Source: Psococerastis gibbosa
Taxonomy: Eukaryota > Arthropoda > Insecta > Psocodea > Psocidae
Assembly: GCA_963971405.1 (NCBI GenBank)
Contig: OZ020491.1
Location: 33,841,019 to 33,905,018 of the forward strand
Direction of reading: 5' to 3'
Length of the DNA: 64,000 bases
Each line of letters begins with the position of its first letter. Positions within the stretch are counted from its first letter, which is position 1. The notes under the pieces are model-generated. The model searched no databases. It worked only from the letters and a program-made list of their open reading frames with translations, and was not told the DNA's origin. Below are positions 35,659-48,250 of this stretch, piece after piece. The position numbers and the translations under genes are program-made.

Positions 35659-35839
35659 TTAAATTAATTTCCTTCGTCCACTCGTGTATTGCATTATTAA
35701 AGCTTTATAATTATATGATTACCGTCATATCCCAATGTGAAGTCATTGTTCATTAGTAATGAAATGTACCTGCCTTAAATAGCCCAAGTAATCGAAATTT
35801 TGTTTGCATATTGTATATTCTTTTACTGTTTATTGATGT
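35659..35839 (+). repeat. 180-bp direct repeat, right of duplicated segment
   Basis: Partner of 33154-33333. Confidence 0.9.
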
Positions 35840-37893
35840 ATTTCGCATATTTGGAGTTTTAACTAAATTTGCCATGGGATATATACGAGTATATTATCAT
35901 TGGTTTATTTTAAAGTTTTTACTGATACCGGTTACCATCTTAATGTTAACTTCTTTGACACTGGATGTAGCTCCCGATTTATTTTTCAACTGATCATATT
36001 CCACCATGTTCCTTAACATATTAATTTCTGTATGCAAAATACTTCAAATAAGCAATGATCTCGTGGGATGTGAGGGAACAGAATAATGAAAATTTGTACA
36101 ACTTAAATCACCTTCATGCACTTGTGCCTTCAATTGTTGTTCCTGTGTGAGACTACTCCCATATCCCATGGCAATTGAGAAACTAATTTACTCTGTATAA
36201 TGTTACGAGTATATGACATATTACTGTATAATGTTTGTACATTGGAAAAAATGTAAAGAAAATAAAGTTTATGGCAAATTTCTGTTTTATCGGAGTTAGC
36301 CACTTTAGAGCTACATACATGGGATATGTGAATAGTACCCGTATATGAAAGCATTTCAGTTGCCTTAAATTTCCATTGCATGTTTTTGAAATATTGCTTG
36401 ACGAGCTATGGTTTATGCTTGATGCAAAATGCATATGTGTGTAATAACCGATGAGCACCATATCAGCTGCCTACGAGGCCATGGTCCGTGCAGCCCCTTA
36501 TGTCCCTCCGCCAAACGTATATGAATGTACTTATTTGCAACCACTAGGCACATAGCCGTTTTTAGAGGCCTATTACCTCTGTTGTATCATGCCAGATTGG
36601 CTGGTGGACATAAGCTAAGAAAATGTCTCATTATATTAACCCTCTGCTATCAGGAGAGCTATCCTCCACCATGGTTCTTCCAAACTCAATGTAAACTTAG
36701 AATTATTAATTTTGGCACTGATGCTGCAATTGGTATTCAGGTCAATGCACCGGCCCAAACCTTATGTGACCAAAGGGTTTAAAGTCTGAGGCATTTCCTT
36801 AGGTTGACCCCGAGAGTATAAGTTTTGATTTTTTTAATTCATAACCTATCCTGTTGTAGGCCGTACCGTATGCGTCAAATACCTTTTGGGCATTTTATAT
36901 AGGAGTTGCTGCATTCTAGTTCTGGGAGGGGGGTCATTTAGCCTTGATTAGCTTGCTTAGTGGTTATGGACCGATTTAGAAAGTACAGAATTACATGTCT
37001 ATTTCTCAAAATAAGTTGTAGGTAGCTATACCCCAATCATGGTAACCGCTTTCTATAGCCTGTTTTCAATCCAGTTCTGGGGGGTGGGTAATAGTATCCT
37101 AGCCTGGTCAGTGGTTATAAGGGTCAATTTCGGGAGAACTTGGCCCATATCCCATGAAGTTACAAGTGGCAGGCAGTTATTATTGTTTTTTTTTTTTTCA
37201 ATTTTAAACTTAAAATGGAACGCTTTGTTAATAGGTACCTACCTAACGTAATCTGTACCAATACTGCCCCAAAACACTGTAGAAGTGCATACTAGGCTGA
37301 CTTGTTATTTTTAAATAGCCTAACTTGATAAATTGAGTTGAATTAGGGCCTGTGCGACTTTAGGTAAACGATATTTCTGAACTTTGGTCTTGAACGACTG
37401 CAGTACGGTACATAGGTAGCCTACCTACTATATTAGATTGCTATGTATCGACAGTATAGAAATAGGCTGGCAGTTTTGTCCTGGGGTTACATACGGTATG
37501 GCTAGGGTTTGAAGTGTCTACTATGACCTTTGGAAGAACGTCAAGAAATGGATAACGTAAGCCTAGTGTGTGCGCATTTTACAAAAAAATATTGCGTTGC
37601 GTACGAGGTAAGGTAATGTGATGTAGCCTATTATTGTAATAATATGCCTGGAGCGGTCCTTATGGCAGGCTTATGGCACCCACAATACGACCACTATTGA
37701 GGAGCCATTTAAAATTTCTGTTTAGGAAGAACGATGGAGATACGTAATAGTGCCTCTTATCCAAATTTTAAATTTGCCGCTCTTTTTAATATAAATTGTT
37801 AAAAATATACAGAAAAAGGCATTACTTTTCGATATTAATTCTACTGCCACGACAAATATTGACAATCAAAAGTTCAGAAACAGCTCATTATTT
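35840..37893. other. Unassigned region
   Basis: No gene recognised. Open frames at 36130-36461 (minus) and 36525-36782 (plus) lack domain features. Confidence 0.3.
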
Positions 37894-38266
37894 TTAGGCG
37901 CCCATTCCACCGACCGGCTAGGGCTATTTACAAAAATGGTGACGTGGTAGCAGACATTCAAGGCTTAGGTGTCGTTTCCACCGACCTCTCATTGCAGAAT
38001 GCAAATGACATTGGCGGAAATTAGAATTTTTCTTATAGAATTCTATTAAAATGTTTGTACTTAACATATCCCATGACGCCATTTTTTAGTTTGTGATTTT
38101 ACTGTATGATCATTGATCAATTTTAACTATGGTATAGAGGAAAATAAACATTTCCGTCAATTCTGCAATGCGAGGTCGGTGGAAACCCCGCCTAAGTCTT
38201 GTATGTCTGCTACCACGTCACCGTTTTTGTAAATAGCCCTAGACGGTCGATGGAATGGGCACCTAA
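37894..38266. mobile_element. TIR MITE, copy 2 (inverted relative to copy 1)
   Basis: GGCGCCCATTCCACCGACCG at the left and the matching GGTCGATGGAATGGGCACC at the right. TTA lies to the left and TAA to the right. The interior is the reverse complement of 416-799. Confidence 0.8.
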
Positions 38267-38380
38267 ATTTGGAGAGAAAAAAAAACACAATTTTGGATTA
38301 AATTGGCAAATTGCCACACAGTACCTGTGCATCTGCACCGCGGCGCTGATGGCAAAACGGTCACGTGACCGTCTCTAGAT

Positions 38381-38763
38381 TAGAGGTGTGCCGTTCCTGT
38401 TTTTTTCTGGAGCTTGCGTTACCAGTTCCGGTGATTCAAGAATAACGGTTTCGAATACGCGTTCTTATAGGAACTAGCTCCTGGCTTAGGCTTAATCCCA
38501 ATACTGGTGACTAGTAATCGTACTTGGTTCATAATCTGTAGGAACCAGTTTGCCAATGGTTAGCTTATGTAAAAAATATTATCATTACCACTAATATTCC
38601 ATGGAGTAAGAACTTGTTAAATAACTGACCGGCAATCTGGATATCCCCATTTTGCATTGCGTTCCTCAAGAACCTAATATTTTGTATCCGGGAGCCGTTG
38701 CAACCAGTTCCTAGCTCAAGAACCGTTCTTAGGAACGGCTCCAGTAAGAACGACCCACCTCTA
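38381..38763. mobile_element. hAT MITE, 383 bp
   Basis: The TIRs TAGAGGTGTGCCGTTC and GAACGACCCACCTCTA match at 13 of 16 positions. The flanks CTCTAGAT (38373-38380) and CTCTGGAT (38764-38771) agree at 7 of 8. The interior is rich in GAACC/GGTTC-type words. Confidence 0.8.
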
Positions 38764-39272
38764 CTCTGGATGGCCACATAGCTGACCTGTTGCATGGAGC
38801 AGTGTTACCAGATTGGGCGGAATTCCGCCAATTGGGCGGGTTGAGACGGTCATGTGGCGGGCAAAATTTTAAAACGGCGGGCACCCGCCAATTGGGCGGG
38901 TTCGCGCCCTTCAACTGGCGGGTATCGGCGGATTTTTTCCGATTCTAAAAATCTGTAAAAAAATTCAAAACCTGCTCAACTAAAAAAAAAAATTAAATTT
39001 TCCGCCAAGTTTTCAAAGGTACCACCATTGGAGACGTTGAAGGACAAAAGTGGTGTCATGTTGGACAATCGATATTCGATAATCGATACGACATTCGCAA
39101 ATCGCCCGCATCACATGATATTTTGTTTGTTGTTCTTGTTTGTCACTTTGTTGATTTTGATTTTTCTGTAAATCTGTACATGGACCTCGTGGCTTGTGCT
39201 TTTTTTTATTAATTTCTCTTTTATTTTTACTTAATTTTGCATTTGCAAATTGCAATTTTATAAAGATTAAAG

Positions 39273-42200
39273 ATGCCTAAATCAAAGGGTTCCTGGGCGA
39301 AGTATGCGAAACATTATAACACCAACTGGGAAAATGAAGCTCAATTTAAAGGTAAGACCGATTTGATATTTGACAAAACTTTCCTTATTCATTTGCTGTA
39401 TGTAGTATGTACCTTTTACATAATACCTACATACCTACTTTACCTAGGGCTAGTAAATCAATATATTATCCAGTTAACAATTAGCAATGTGTCGGATTCG
39501 TCAATAGTACATGTTAGTGCATAAAAACAAAAGTTATACAATACATAATGATAATAATTAATGAGCATTATATTATAAAATTCTGAGCAAAGCTCTTCGT
39601 ACAACAGGAAATTAAAGTAATTAATGTAATAGACCTAAATATAAATTATATAGCATTAGATAGGCTAGGTGTGATGGTCATTCTTATATTAAATTGGTTG
39701 CATAAAATTCATCAAGTGAGTAGAAAGCATTATCTATTAAGTATTTTCGCAATATCGCAATATTTCTTCATATGATGACTTTCTTACATGACTCGGTAAA
39801 ACATTAAAAATGCTTTAGTATCTCGTAGTCTCATGTGTACGCGAATGGTGGTGTAAATGAAAAATATGACGTTAAGTAATAGAAAAGGAAACATTGAAAA
39901 TTAAGGATGACACGGGTGAACTTAACTTTAGTTGTGGAAGGAATAGTATTAAACCGTAGTAGATAGTAAAACGTACCAACAACGACCCCAACCGCGTATA
40001 TATGTAAATGGCCAATTCTCCGTGAAATCGGTGAATTATGCTGAAAAAAGGCAAAAGGGTATGGTTCAATTAAATTTGGTAAAAATTGCCAGTCAAAATC
40101 ATCAAATGGTCTTTGACCCACCATGGTGGGATAGACTGTGTCAATAATTAATAAATACCCCAAACACCTATTAAGTAAAATCGAGGAATTATGCAGAGAA
40201 AATTAGGTTTGGCGGATTCTAAGAAACATTTCTTAAATACTGAAATCAAATCGATTTATAATGTAGACAAAGGTAATGTTTACCCATATTGATCTGATAA
40301 CCTGTCATTAATGTTTATTGGTCGTGTTTTTTTAGGTTGGCTCTCACGGGCACCTGATGATTTAATTGCAGCGGGACGCGGAGAAGCCTTCTGCACATTG
40401 TGCAAATCAACGATTCGTGCACAAAAAAATGATATTAAAACCCATGCGGATTCAAAAGGACACAAGTTAAAGTTAGAATCATTAAATAAGACGAAACAAA
40501 GCACGTTGTCTTCATTCGGTAAGTTATTCGTAATATTTAACGAATTAACTTTAAGCTGGTGATAAGCCTATTTAGCTGCTCTAAATAATTCTTAATTTTG
40601 ATTTAAATTCCTTTCAAAATTTGAGAAAACACATTTATGAGGAAAGGCAATAGTACAATAATTTGTTTGAGAATCAATCTCCTGTGAAGAAATACTTACA
40701 CCTAGGTATAGACAATTAACTAATATTATTTTAAACATTTGCCAAATATGATGAATTGAAGCTCAGGAATTTATTCATCACAAAATTGGTCAAATTTCAT
40801 CATTTTATCTCTTTTGTAGGCTATACATGTATAAGATCACAAAATTCCATACTATACGCCTGATAATAAATTGATAATAATAATAATTGATTACTGCATA
40901 ATGATTGAATGAAATTTAAAATATTATACCAAGTACTATTTTCACTAAATTGATTAAACGCTCAAATTTAGGAATGTCGCTGCAAGTCCAAAATAATCAC
41001 AGTTTCGTTTTACAAAGCAAACAGTACAATATTATCTAGACTCATAGTTTCACAGTACACGGTTTTATTTTTATAAAATGCTATATGTAATAATTTAAGT
41101 TTGCTTTGTAACAACAATTGTTTTAATTGTTTTTATTTAAAACAATGCTATTACTAAACTAATAAAAGTGATCCAGGGCAAAATTTATACTCTTCTGAGT
41201 GCCGAGTGTATTTTTTATATACATATATGCCATACTCTAAAATAATCATTTTTTATTTTTAATAATGTTCTAAAATTAATCAATTTGGATAAGTGTAAAA
41301 GAAACAGTTTTAGTGGGCCTAATTATATTATTATTTTTTTTAGTGACTTCAACGAAGGCAGAGAAAACCAATGATCTTCGATTGGCTGTTTTTATAGCCA
41401 ACCATTCATCTACAAGGGCCATTGACCACCTTGGGGAGATGATAAAAGACATGGGATCGGGCAGCAGCTTATCAAATTTGCGCCTGCACCGGACTAAATG
41501 CGCCAAGCTTATAGAGAACGTCATTGCACCGGCACTGTTAGAAGAAGTCCTGCACGACCTCGGCAACAGGCCGTTTTCGATAGTTATCGACGAATCAACG
41601 GATATTGGCTGCGAAAAATATATGGCGTACGTAGTTGTTTATTTCAGTGTGGCTGAAAACAGAATTATCAGCCACTTCTTGGGGTTCCAAGAAGTGGAGC
41701 GGGCCACAGCTGAGGACTTGTTCACAAATTTTGTTAATTTTTTTACCGCAATGAAAATTGACCTGGCCAACCTTATTGCCATTGGCACAGATGGGGCCAG
41801 CAATCTGTGCGGGGTAAACAACTCTTTATACACCCGACTAAGGGAGAAATTGCCTGATTTACAACTTATAAGGTGCGTTTGCCACTCATTAAACCGCTGC
41901 TCTCAGAGGGCTTGCGAGGAGCTGCCAACAGCCCTTGAGTTTTTATTACGAGAATCAAGGAGCTGGTTCTCGCACAGCTCGCTGAGATGCAAGGCATATA
42001 AAGATGTATATGCCTTGATAAATGACAGCAAAACACCGCCTAAACTTACGGCTTTATCGGCCACAAGATGGCTGGCCCACCATTCTGCGGTTAAAAGAAC
42101 TAGCGAGCAATGGCTGGAGTTAAAAACATTTTTTCAAATGGTGGCCAATACAGAAAAATGTTACACGGCCAAAACGCTTTCACAAATGTATGCCAATGAG

Positions 42201-43181
42201 GCACATTACTTGTATTTACTTTTTTTAAGGCAGGCTTTGAAAGATATCACCGATTGTAATATTGTTTTTCAAGCCAGCAACTCTGACCCTAGCAACGTAT
42301 ACCGGGATTTAAGGGGGTTGCTACTTTCATTTGCGCGACGCATTTTTAAGCCCGCGTATTTACAACATAGACTTGACGCCAGCAAGGCAAAGGGAATGTT
42401 GGAAGAGGCCGACATCAACGCAGTGGGCTTCGCAGTTGAGAAAGCAGGAAACTGTTTTGACAACAGTTTATTGGAGCTCACTGACGTTGATTTCGGCACA
42501 ACATTTAGTGAGCACGCGAAATCATCCAAAATTGGACGCGCTGAGTTGAATACTGTAATGGAAAGATGTTGCAGGTTCATGCTTGTGTTGTGCAGAGAAT
42601 TAGTACAACGCATGCCTGGAAATGTTGCAATTATCCAGGGGTTACGGCATTTAACACCATCCGCGGCCTTATCTCTCAGCAGGGCACCATTTGTAGACTT
42701 ACCCTTAAGTTTGGCTGGCAAAAATCGCGACATGGACGCCATAGAGAACCAGTGGCGATTGCTTGGAACGATGACTTTGGCAGACATCGTTCCTGGTGTG
42801 CCTGCTCCGGGAGTCACTATGGGAAAATTTTGGGCTAGTGTCGCGCAAATGAAAAATGCTGGAGGGCAGCTCATTTTTAAAGATTTATCTGACTTCGCTT
42901 TGAGGGCACTTTCATTGCCGACTAGCAATGCAGTGGTGGAGAGAGTATTTTCTGTAATGGGCGTAGTTAAATGCAAATTGCGGAACAGAATGCAACTGTC
43001 CATGTTGATTGCAATTCTACGTATTCGGCTATACCAGCAGGTGCGGGGAGACTGTTGCAAAGAGTTTTCCCCCACCCAAAAAATGTTTGAATTATTTACT
43101 TCAAAAATGTACAGCGATACAATAAATGAACAAGATGTTTCTGGAGAATCGATGGATGAAATTATAAGTTGGTTAGAATAG
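39273..43181 (+). CDS. hAT transposase with BED zinc finger, three exons, intact
   Basis: Exons are 39273-39351, 40336-40518 and 41344-43181. Both introns are phase 1 with GTAAGA and GTAAGT donors and T-rich acceptors, giving 699 residues. Exon 2 carries a BED-like finger (FCTLCKSTIR, then DIKTHADSKGH). In exon 3, FSIVIDESTD and AIGTDGASNLCG supply the two catalytic Asp residues. CVCHSLNRCSQ is the C..H motif, LSATRWLAHH the RW motif, and LPTSNAVVERVFSVMG the C-terminal dimerisation block with the catalytic Glu. The enzyme binds the element ends and excises and inserts it with 8-bp duplications. The frame is uninterrupted, and the gene lies inside matching TIRs and an exact TSD, so activity is plausible. 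Other hAT-like MITEs here have different TIR sequences, so this enzyme need not mobilise them. Confidence 0.92.
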
Positions 43182-43182
43182 T

Positions 43183-43840
43183 AAGTAGGATAAATATTTC
43201 AATACCCTTTTTAACCTTTAATTTTCTTGTGTACATAAGTTATGTTTCTGTAATATGTAATGGTCAATTTATTGTTTTATGGCGCAACCTGGCCGAATGC
43301 CTCCGTCTTTTTCCGGGTATGTGTAAGTGTAATAGTAAATTGGATAAATATTTCAATATCCTTTTTTAACTCATAATTTTCTTGTGTACATAAGTTATGT
43401 TTCTGTAATATGTAATGGTCAATTCATTGTTTTATGGCGCAACCTGGTCGAATGCCTCTGTCTTTTTCTTGTGTAGCCTACATAAGTTATGCTTCTTTAA
43501 AATGTAATTGCAATTCATTGTTTAATGGCACAATCGAGCCGAATGCCTCTGTCATTTTCCAAGTATGTGTAAGTGTAATAGTAAATTTGATAAATATTTC
43601 AATGTCCTTTTTTAACTCTTAATTTCCTTGTGTACATATGTTATGTTTCTGTAATACGTAATGGTCAATTCATTGCTTTATGGCGCAACCTGGCCGAATG
43701 CCTCTGTCTTTTTCCGGGTATGTGTAAGTGTAATAGTAAATTTGATAAATATTTCAATGTCCTTTTTTAACTCTTAATTATCGTGTGTACATAAGTTATG
43801 TTTCTTTTATATGCCAACTCAGCCAATTCATTCAATTCTG
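43183..43840 (+). repeat. Tandem repeats of about 155 bp in the hAT 3' region
   Basis: GATAAATATTTCAAT...TTTTTAACTC, ACATAAGTTATGTTTCT and TGGCGCAACCTGGCCGAATG recur in order about four times just after the transposase stop. Confidence 0.85.
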
Positions 43841-44837
43841 CACAACGAACTAGAATAATTATTGCTTACAGTTACTAGAGCAATTCTTATGGTGCATTAA
43901 CACAGCAATCAAAACTCTGACTCAGAAAAATGTTCTTAGGAGTCCATGAACAAGGTGTTTTTAACTTCATGTAGGCCCTGTAATATGTCGAATAAGTAAT
44001 GAATTTGTGGTGTTGATAAATTTCACTGTATTTTTTTTAAGTTAGTGTAAATGTATATTGTGTGTATGCTAATTTTAAAATATGAGTCCATTGACGGGGT
44101 ATTGAATAAAAATTGTCAGGACCTAATTCAATGATTTTTTGTTACTTATTTGTGTACCTATTCTGATATGTCCTAAGTGGGGGATTGGGCATAGTTGGCC
44201 CCATACATAGTCTAATTATTTTCTATGATATATAAAATAGTAAATGTGACATTTGGCAAGTTCTAAGGGTGACTTCAACTATATATGTAATTAGTGGGGT
44301 CGGTAAATTTTTGTCAAGGTCATACAAAAAATGTGGGAATAATAGCAAAGTATATAAATTATATAGACCTATTCATATGACGTCACAAAGCATGTTTGAG
44401 GGGTAATATATGCGTGACGCTACTGTATTTTTATCTACATATCAAGATTGACAACTCCTAATGTATTTTATAACTTAAAAAATGCGACCATTATGGGTTT
44501 TAGACTAGATAGAATAGATTTTAAATTTGGGCGGAATTGGGCGGGTTGGCACGCTCCTACTGGCGGTTTCAAGAAATATATTACTGGCAACACTGGCATG
44601 GAGGTTTGAGAGCAGCCGCAGTCCGCAGGGCTCAGGCAGTCAGGCTCGACGCCTAGACCTATAATGGTCTATGTTGGTAGCATCCGGTACGGAGTTTTGT
44701 GCATTTTGCCTTGGTGATGCAATTGTGTGCCTTTTTTTGATAGGATGGTAGAATTGAAGTCTACCAGCATTAAAAAATGCTACCAACTAGTGCAGTTTTT
44801 GTCACAGTATACGGTTTAGCTGTGGTTTGGAAGAGAA

Positions 44838-44946
44838 ATGGTTGAAGCGTTGCAAATTAACTGCAATAACGGCCATTGCCCAATCGATCGAGTGGCTAAT
44901 GAAGTTGATAAAATGTTAAATGTTGTAATTTCTGGAAGTCCTAAAG
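44838..44946 (+). CDS. Possible first coding exon of a host gene
   Basis: An ATG opens MVEALQINCNNGHCPIDRVA, continuing to VVISGSPK, and then a good donor (AAAG/GTATGC, phase 1). Upstream (44600-44700) is CpG-richer, as at a gene start. The hAT inserted just 5' of it. No second exon was found, and I do not recognise the protein. It could be a chance frame. Confidence 0.35.
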
Positions 44947-45545
44947 GTATGCTTATTAAACCTTGTAGATCCTTAACTTAGCTACCAACTTACTACCACT
45001 GTTTTATTGACTGCATTATACTAAACAGTGAGCATAGCACAGCATCTTTGACTTGGTTCACGGGAAAGGACAAGATGAGATAACTGAATAGTCAATAGGG
45101 TAGGCTACTGATGAAGTGGGAAAAACCTAACCAAGCAATAGGATGACGAAAAATGCATAGGGCTAATGCAAATATAGGCTACGCCTGTGTATATACGATC
45201 ATAATTAGGCCTATGTTAAATTTTTTCATTAGAAAATCAATCTTCCAAAACTTAATTAATTTTTTTTTACCGCCGGTGTCAAACTTTTCAATAGCTACCT
45301 AGCATCTTTTATCGAATCGATCTAATTCGGTGCCTAAAACCACACCATTATTTTGATATTTCCAGCTTTTTTTGTTCTATATATTGCTGTATACGAACTA
45401 TCCTGGCTGGAACCATTTTTCAGCATTACCTACTTAAAAAAAAGTCGTACCTTTTTCTGCTCACTGCTGCTATAGCTAGGACCTACTAACTTAACTGTAC
45501 AGAAAGGAAGGAAATTGTCTTCATTTTCCATATGGGCGATTTTTT
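44947..45545. other. Unassigned region
   Basis: Nothing identified; would be intron if the preceding exon is real. Confidence 0.3.
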
Positions 45546-46690
45546 TGACAGCTGTGTCCCTATGAATGAATGAATGAATTTAATATAATAAATTTACATT
45601 TACATCTACCCACACTATAAGTGCAACCCAAAGGGCCGACTTGTTACGTGGGTGAACAATTGTCTTTATACACAGGATGTGTCGTCACATTTACATATAC
45701 AATTATTTAATATTTATTAGAAAGTTAAAATACTAAACAATCTAGGCCTAACTCTGTAGGAAAAATTTGAATATTGAGCAGTTTACAACTCAGGATTGGT
45801 TTTTTGCCCATGTTTTGGCGATTGATTTGAATTGAGGCAAGTGACACTGGTCTCTATAATGTCCGTTGGTAATGTAATAAACAAGGCTATTGCTTTAAAT
45901 ATATGTGAATGTTCAAAAATATGTCTGTATGCGCGTACCATATATAAATTATTCACAGATCTTGCTCTTGTACCAACGGAATGAATGTCGCTAATATTAG
46001 GAATGCTGTTGACTATGGTAGGTGCATACATAATCAAATGAAACTTAGAGCTCTTCAAGTGTAGGTACACCAAACTCCGCATATATCCTCTGAGTGGGAT
46101 ACCTTCTGCAGCGGTTTAACGCTATTTTGACAACACTATTAATAGTACGCTTTAAACGATCCTGGGAAGAAGAGTAAGCTCCACCCCACGCAATAAGGGC
46201 ATAAGTAACTGTAGACTGTACAATGCCAAAATAGGTTTGTCGTAGTAAGTTTATTGGCAAAATTTGTTTTAATTAATGGAATTTGTAAAAGGTTTTGCGA
46301 ACTCGTGTTGTGTTATGGTTAAGGTATTTCCTCCTACATCTTGCGGCTTATTAAGACAAGATGATCCTAGTCAACTAATTCACAGCGCAGCAAGCCGGCT
46401 CTAACTGAAGGATTTTCCGCACAATGCTCCCACGTAGAAATCCAAACTGGGCTTCACACTCTCGTTATTCCAGCAGCCAACAGTCTAAGAAAATATGTAC
46501 ATACGCTGCCGTAGGTAGATCCGCTTCGCGGTCCTATATGCACGGGTTTGTAGTACCTATACCTACCTGTATTACTAAGGAAAGCATGAAAATCGCCATG
46601 TCCTTTATGAAACTGTTAAGTAAAGAAACCAAGCTGTCCATCCTTAGTAGTTTCTGTTTATCTTAATTATTAGGTTCCAAGTCCAACATC
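45546..46690 (-). mobile_element. LINE 3' half (reverse-transcriptase tail and 3' UTR), decayed
   Basis: On the minus strand, QFGFLRGS (near 46440) resembles the QFGF..G block of LINE reverse transcriptase. LRQTYFGIVQSTVTYALIAWG (46240-46150) and then RARSVNNLYMVRAYRHIF...FITLPTDI (45980-45860) match the usual C-terminal blocks ending in LP..I. The frame shifts near 46045. The 3' UTR ends in a (TTCA)n tail at 45546-45580. Clade not determined (Jockey/CR1-like tail). Confidence 0.7.
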
Positions 46691-46859
46691 CAGCATTTAG
46701 GCTGCCGTTCCATGAGCTCTTGTACTAGTAATTCGATAGGCGGGAGTTTTGCCAGAACGGAAGCTGCGTCAGTCGAAACCGTTCGGTAGCTTCTGTACCG
46801 ATTCAACTTTGTAGTCAGACGTCATAGCTCTGCGTGTCCTCCGGAGATTATACTATTCA

Positions 46860-47060
46860 GTCCTACCACTTACAAGGCCTACAATTACGGGGAGGGACAT
46901 CCCTTAACTGAGAGCGGTGAGAAATGCTAATGCTTCCCTAAATAAATTGCTTAAACTATCTCTTAGAGAAAGCTTTCTACACTGCCACTGACGCGCTAGC
47001 TGAATGAAGAACTACCTGATTCAGACGATATTTTGACGATTTTACTTTATACTTTCATGT
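46860..47060 (+). pseudogene. Copy of a coding-like repeat of unknown family (decayed)
   Basis: The plus strand, with interruptions, reads LRAVRNAN, NKLLKL, then AGAAAGCTTTCTACACTGCC and GATATTTTGACGATTTTAC. It aligns with minus-strand copies at 59.3-59.6 and 61.4-61.6 kb. Confidence 0.5.
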
Positions 47061-47214
47061 TGATTAGGCCTACCGTTTTGTATAATTAAACAGATTTTGG
47101 GCTAACTCAATGTAAGGGGGTTTCACTCCAAAAAAAGTTTTTGTTATATACGACTAGTATATATAGCAATATAATTCTGCATAATGCGTGCATACATTAT
47201 AACAACATTTGACA

Positions 47215-48050
47215 ATACAGTAATATAATTCGAACCCCTGTAGGTCCTGTAGTCCGAACCTCAACTAATCCGAGCGTGAAGTAAATAAAAATAAATATTG
47301 TGCTGTACATACTCGTAATTTAGTGTACTGTCGAGCAAGAGTGTCCGAAAGAAACATTCTTCCTATACGGTTTTTGTAACACATGATAAACCATTTTATT
47401 GTTACATAAAAACAACTTTTAGTGGGTAATACACGTATGTGTACATTACATGTGAAAGCACAATGTTTTCTATAATCCGAACACCCCCGGTCACAGTTAA
47501 TTCGAGATTAATAAGAGGTTCTACTGTACTACGATTTTTCTTCAGCAGGTACCGTACAAAATTTACATAAATAACTATGCCTCTAGATACGGCTTCACAA
47601 TAATCAACTGAAATTCAACAATTGGCTCCAATCTGTGTTGGAAAAGGGCGTAAATATGTACGTATATCACAATTACAATGTAACGAATTCGCGTGAAACA
47701 CTATTAAATTTATGGTTACATAAAACCAACTTTTAGTGGGTAATACACGTGTGTATGTGTACTTTACATGTGAAAGCACAATGTTTTCTATAATCCGAAC
47801 GATTTGATAATCCGCGGACACCCCCGGTCACAGTTAATTCGGATTAAAGAAGTTCTACTGTAATACGATTTTTTTTTCAGTCGGTACCGTACAAAATTTA
47901 CATAAATAGCTACTTTATGTCTCTAGATACGGCTTCAAATAATCAACTCAAATTCAACAGTTGCCTCCAATCTGTGTTGGAAAAAGTGGTACCTAAATAG
48001 GTACATATCACAATTACAATATAACAAATTCGCATGAAACACTATTAAAT
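47215..48050. mobile_element. pogo/Tigger-like fragments, internally duplicated
   Basis: TAATCCGAAC words and TTCTACTGTA (the complement of the TACAGTAGAA ends of pogo elements) recur. A unit of about 315 bp beginning near 47400 is repeated from about 47715 (shared GTGAAAGCACAATGTTTTCT, CACCCCCGGTCACAGTTAAT, CTCTAGATACGGCTTC). No transposase. Confidence 0.55.
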
Positions 48051-48054
48051 TTAC

Positions 48055-48250
48055 AAAATGCTAAACAGTAAAAGGGGGGCCCCGGCCGCAGGACGCACAT
48101 GGTTGACGAGGAGGACTGGTAATGGGGGCAGGATGTGGCAAACGCTGCAGCCAGAAGACGTACGGACAGACGGACTTTTTAATTTACATGGGGAAAAGCA
48201 AATAATGAAAAAAATAATAATAATAATAAAGAAAAAAAAAATAACAACAG
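48055..48250 (+). pseudogene. LINE 3' end fragment with AAT-rich tail
   Basis: The frame AAGRTWLTRRTGNGGRMWQT, then GLFNLHGEKQI, resembles the tail of a LINE protein (R.WR..V, then a short end), followed by an (ATA)n/poly-A tail. Confidence 0.4.

Larger units (their letters stand above)
38800..44595 (+). mobile_element. Complete hAT transposon with perfect 8-bp TSD
   Basis: It starts CAGTGTTACCAG and ends CTGGCAACACTG. GCATGGAG is duplicated exactly at 38792-38799 and 44596-44603. GGCGG/TTGGGCGG words recur next to both ends and are probably transposase binding sites. It encodes an intact transposase (39273-43181). Size 5796 bp. Everything seen is consistent with a young autonomous copy. Confidence 0.93.

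Noticed and set aside
42269-43075. 268-codon minus-strand frame
   Set aside because: Shadow of the hAT transposase exon on the opposite strand.
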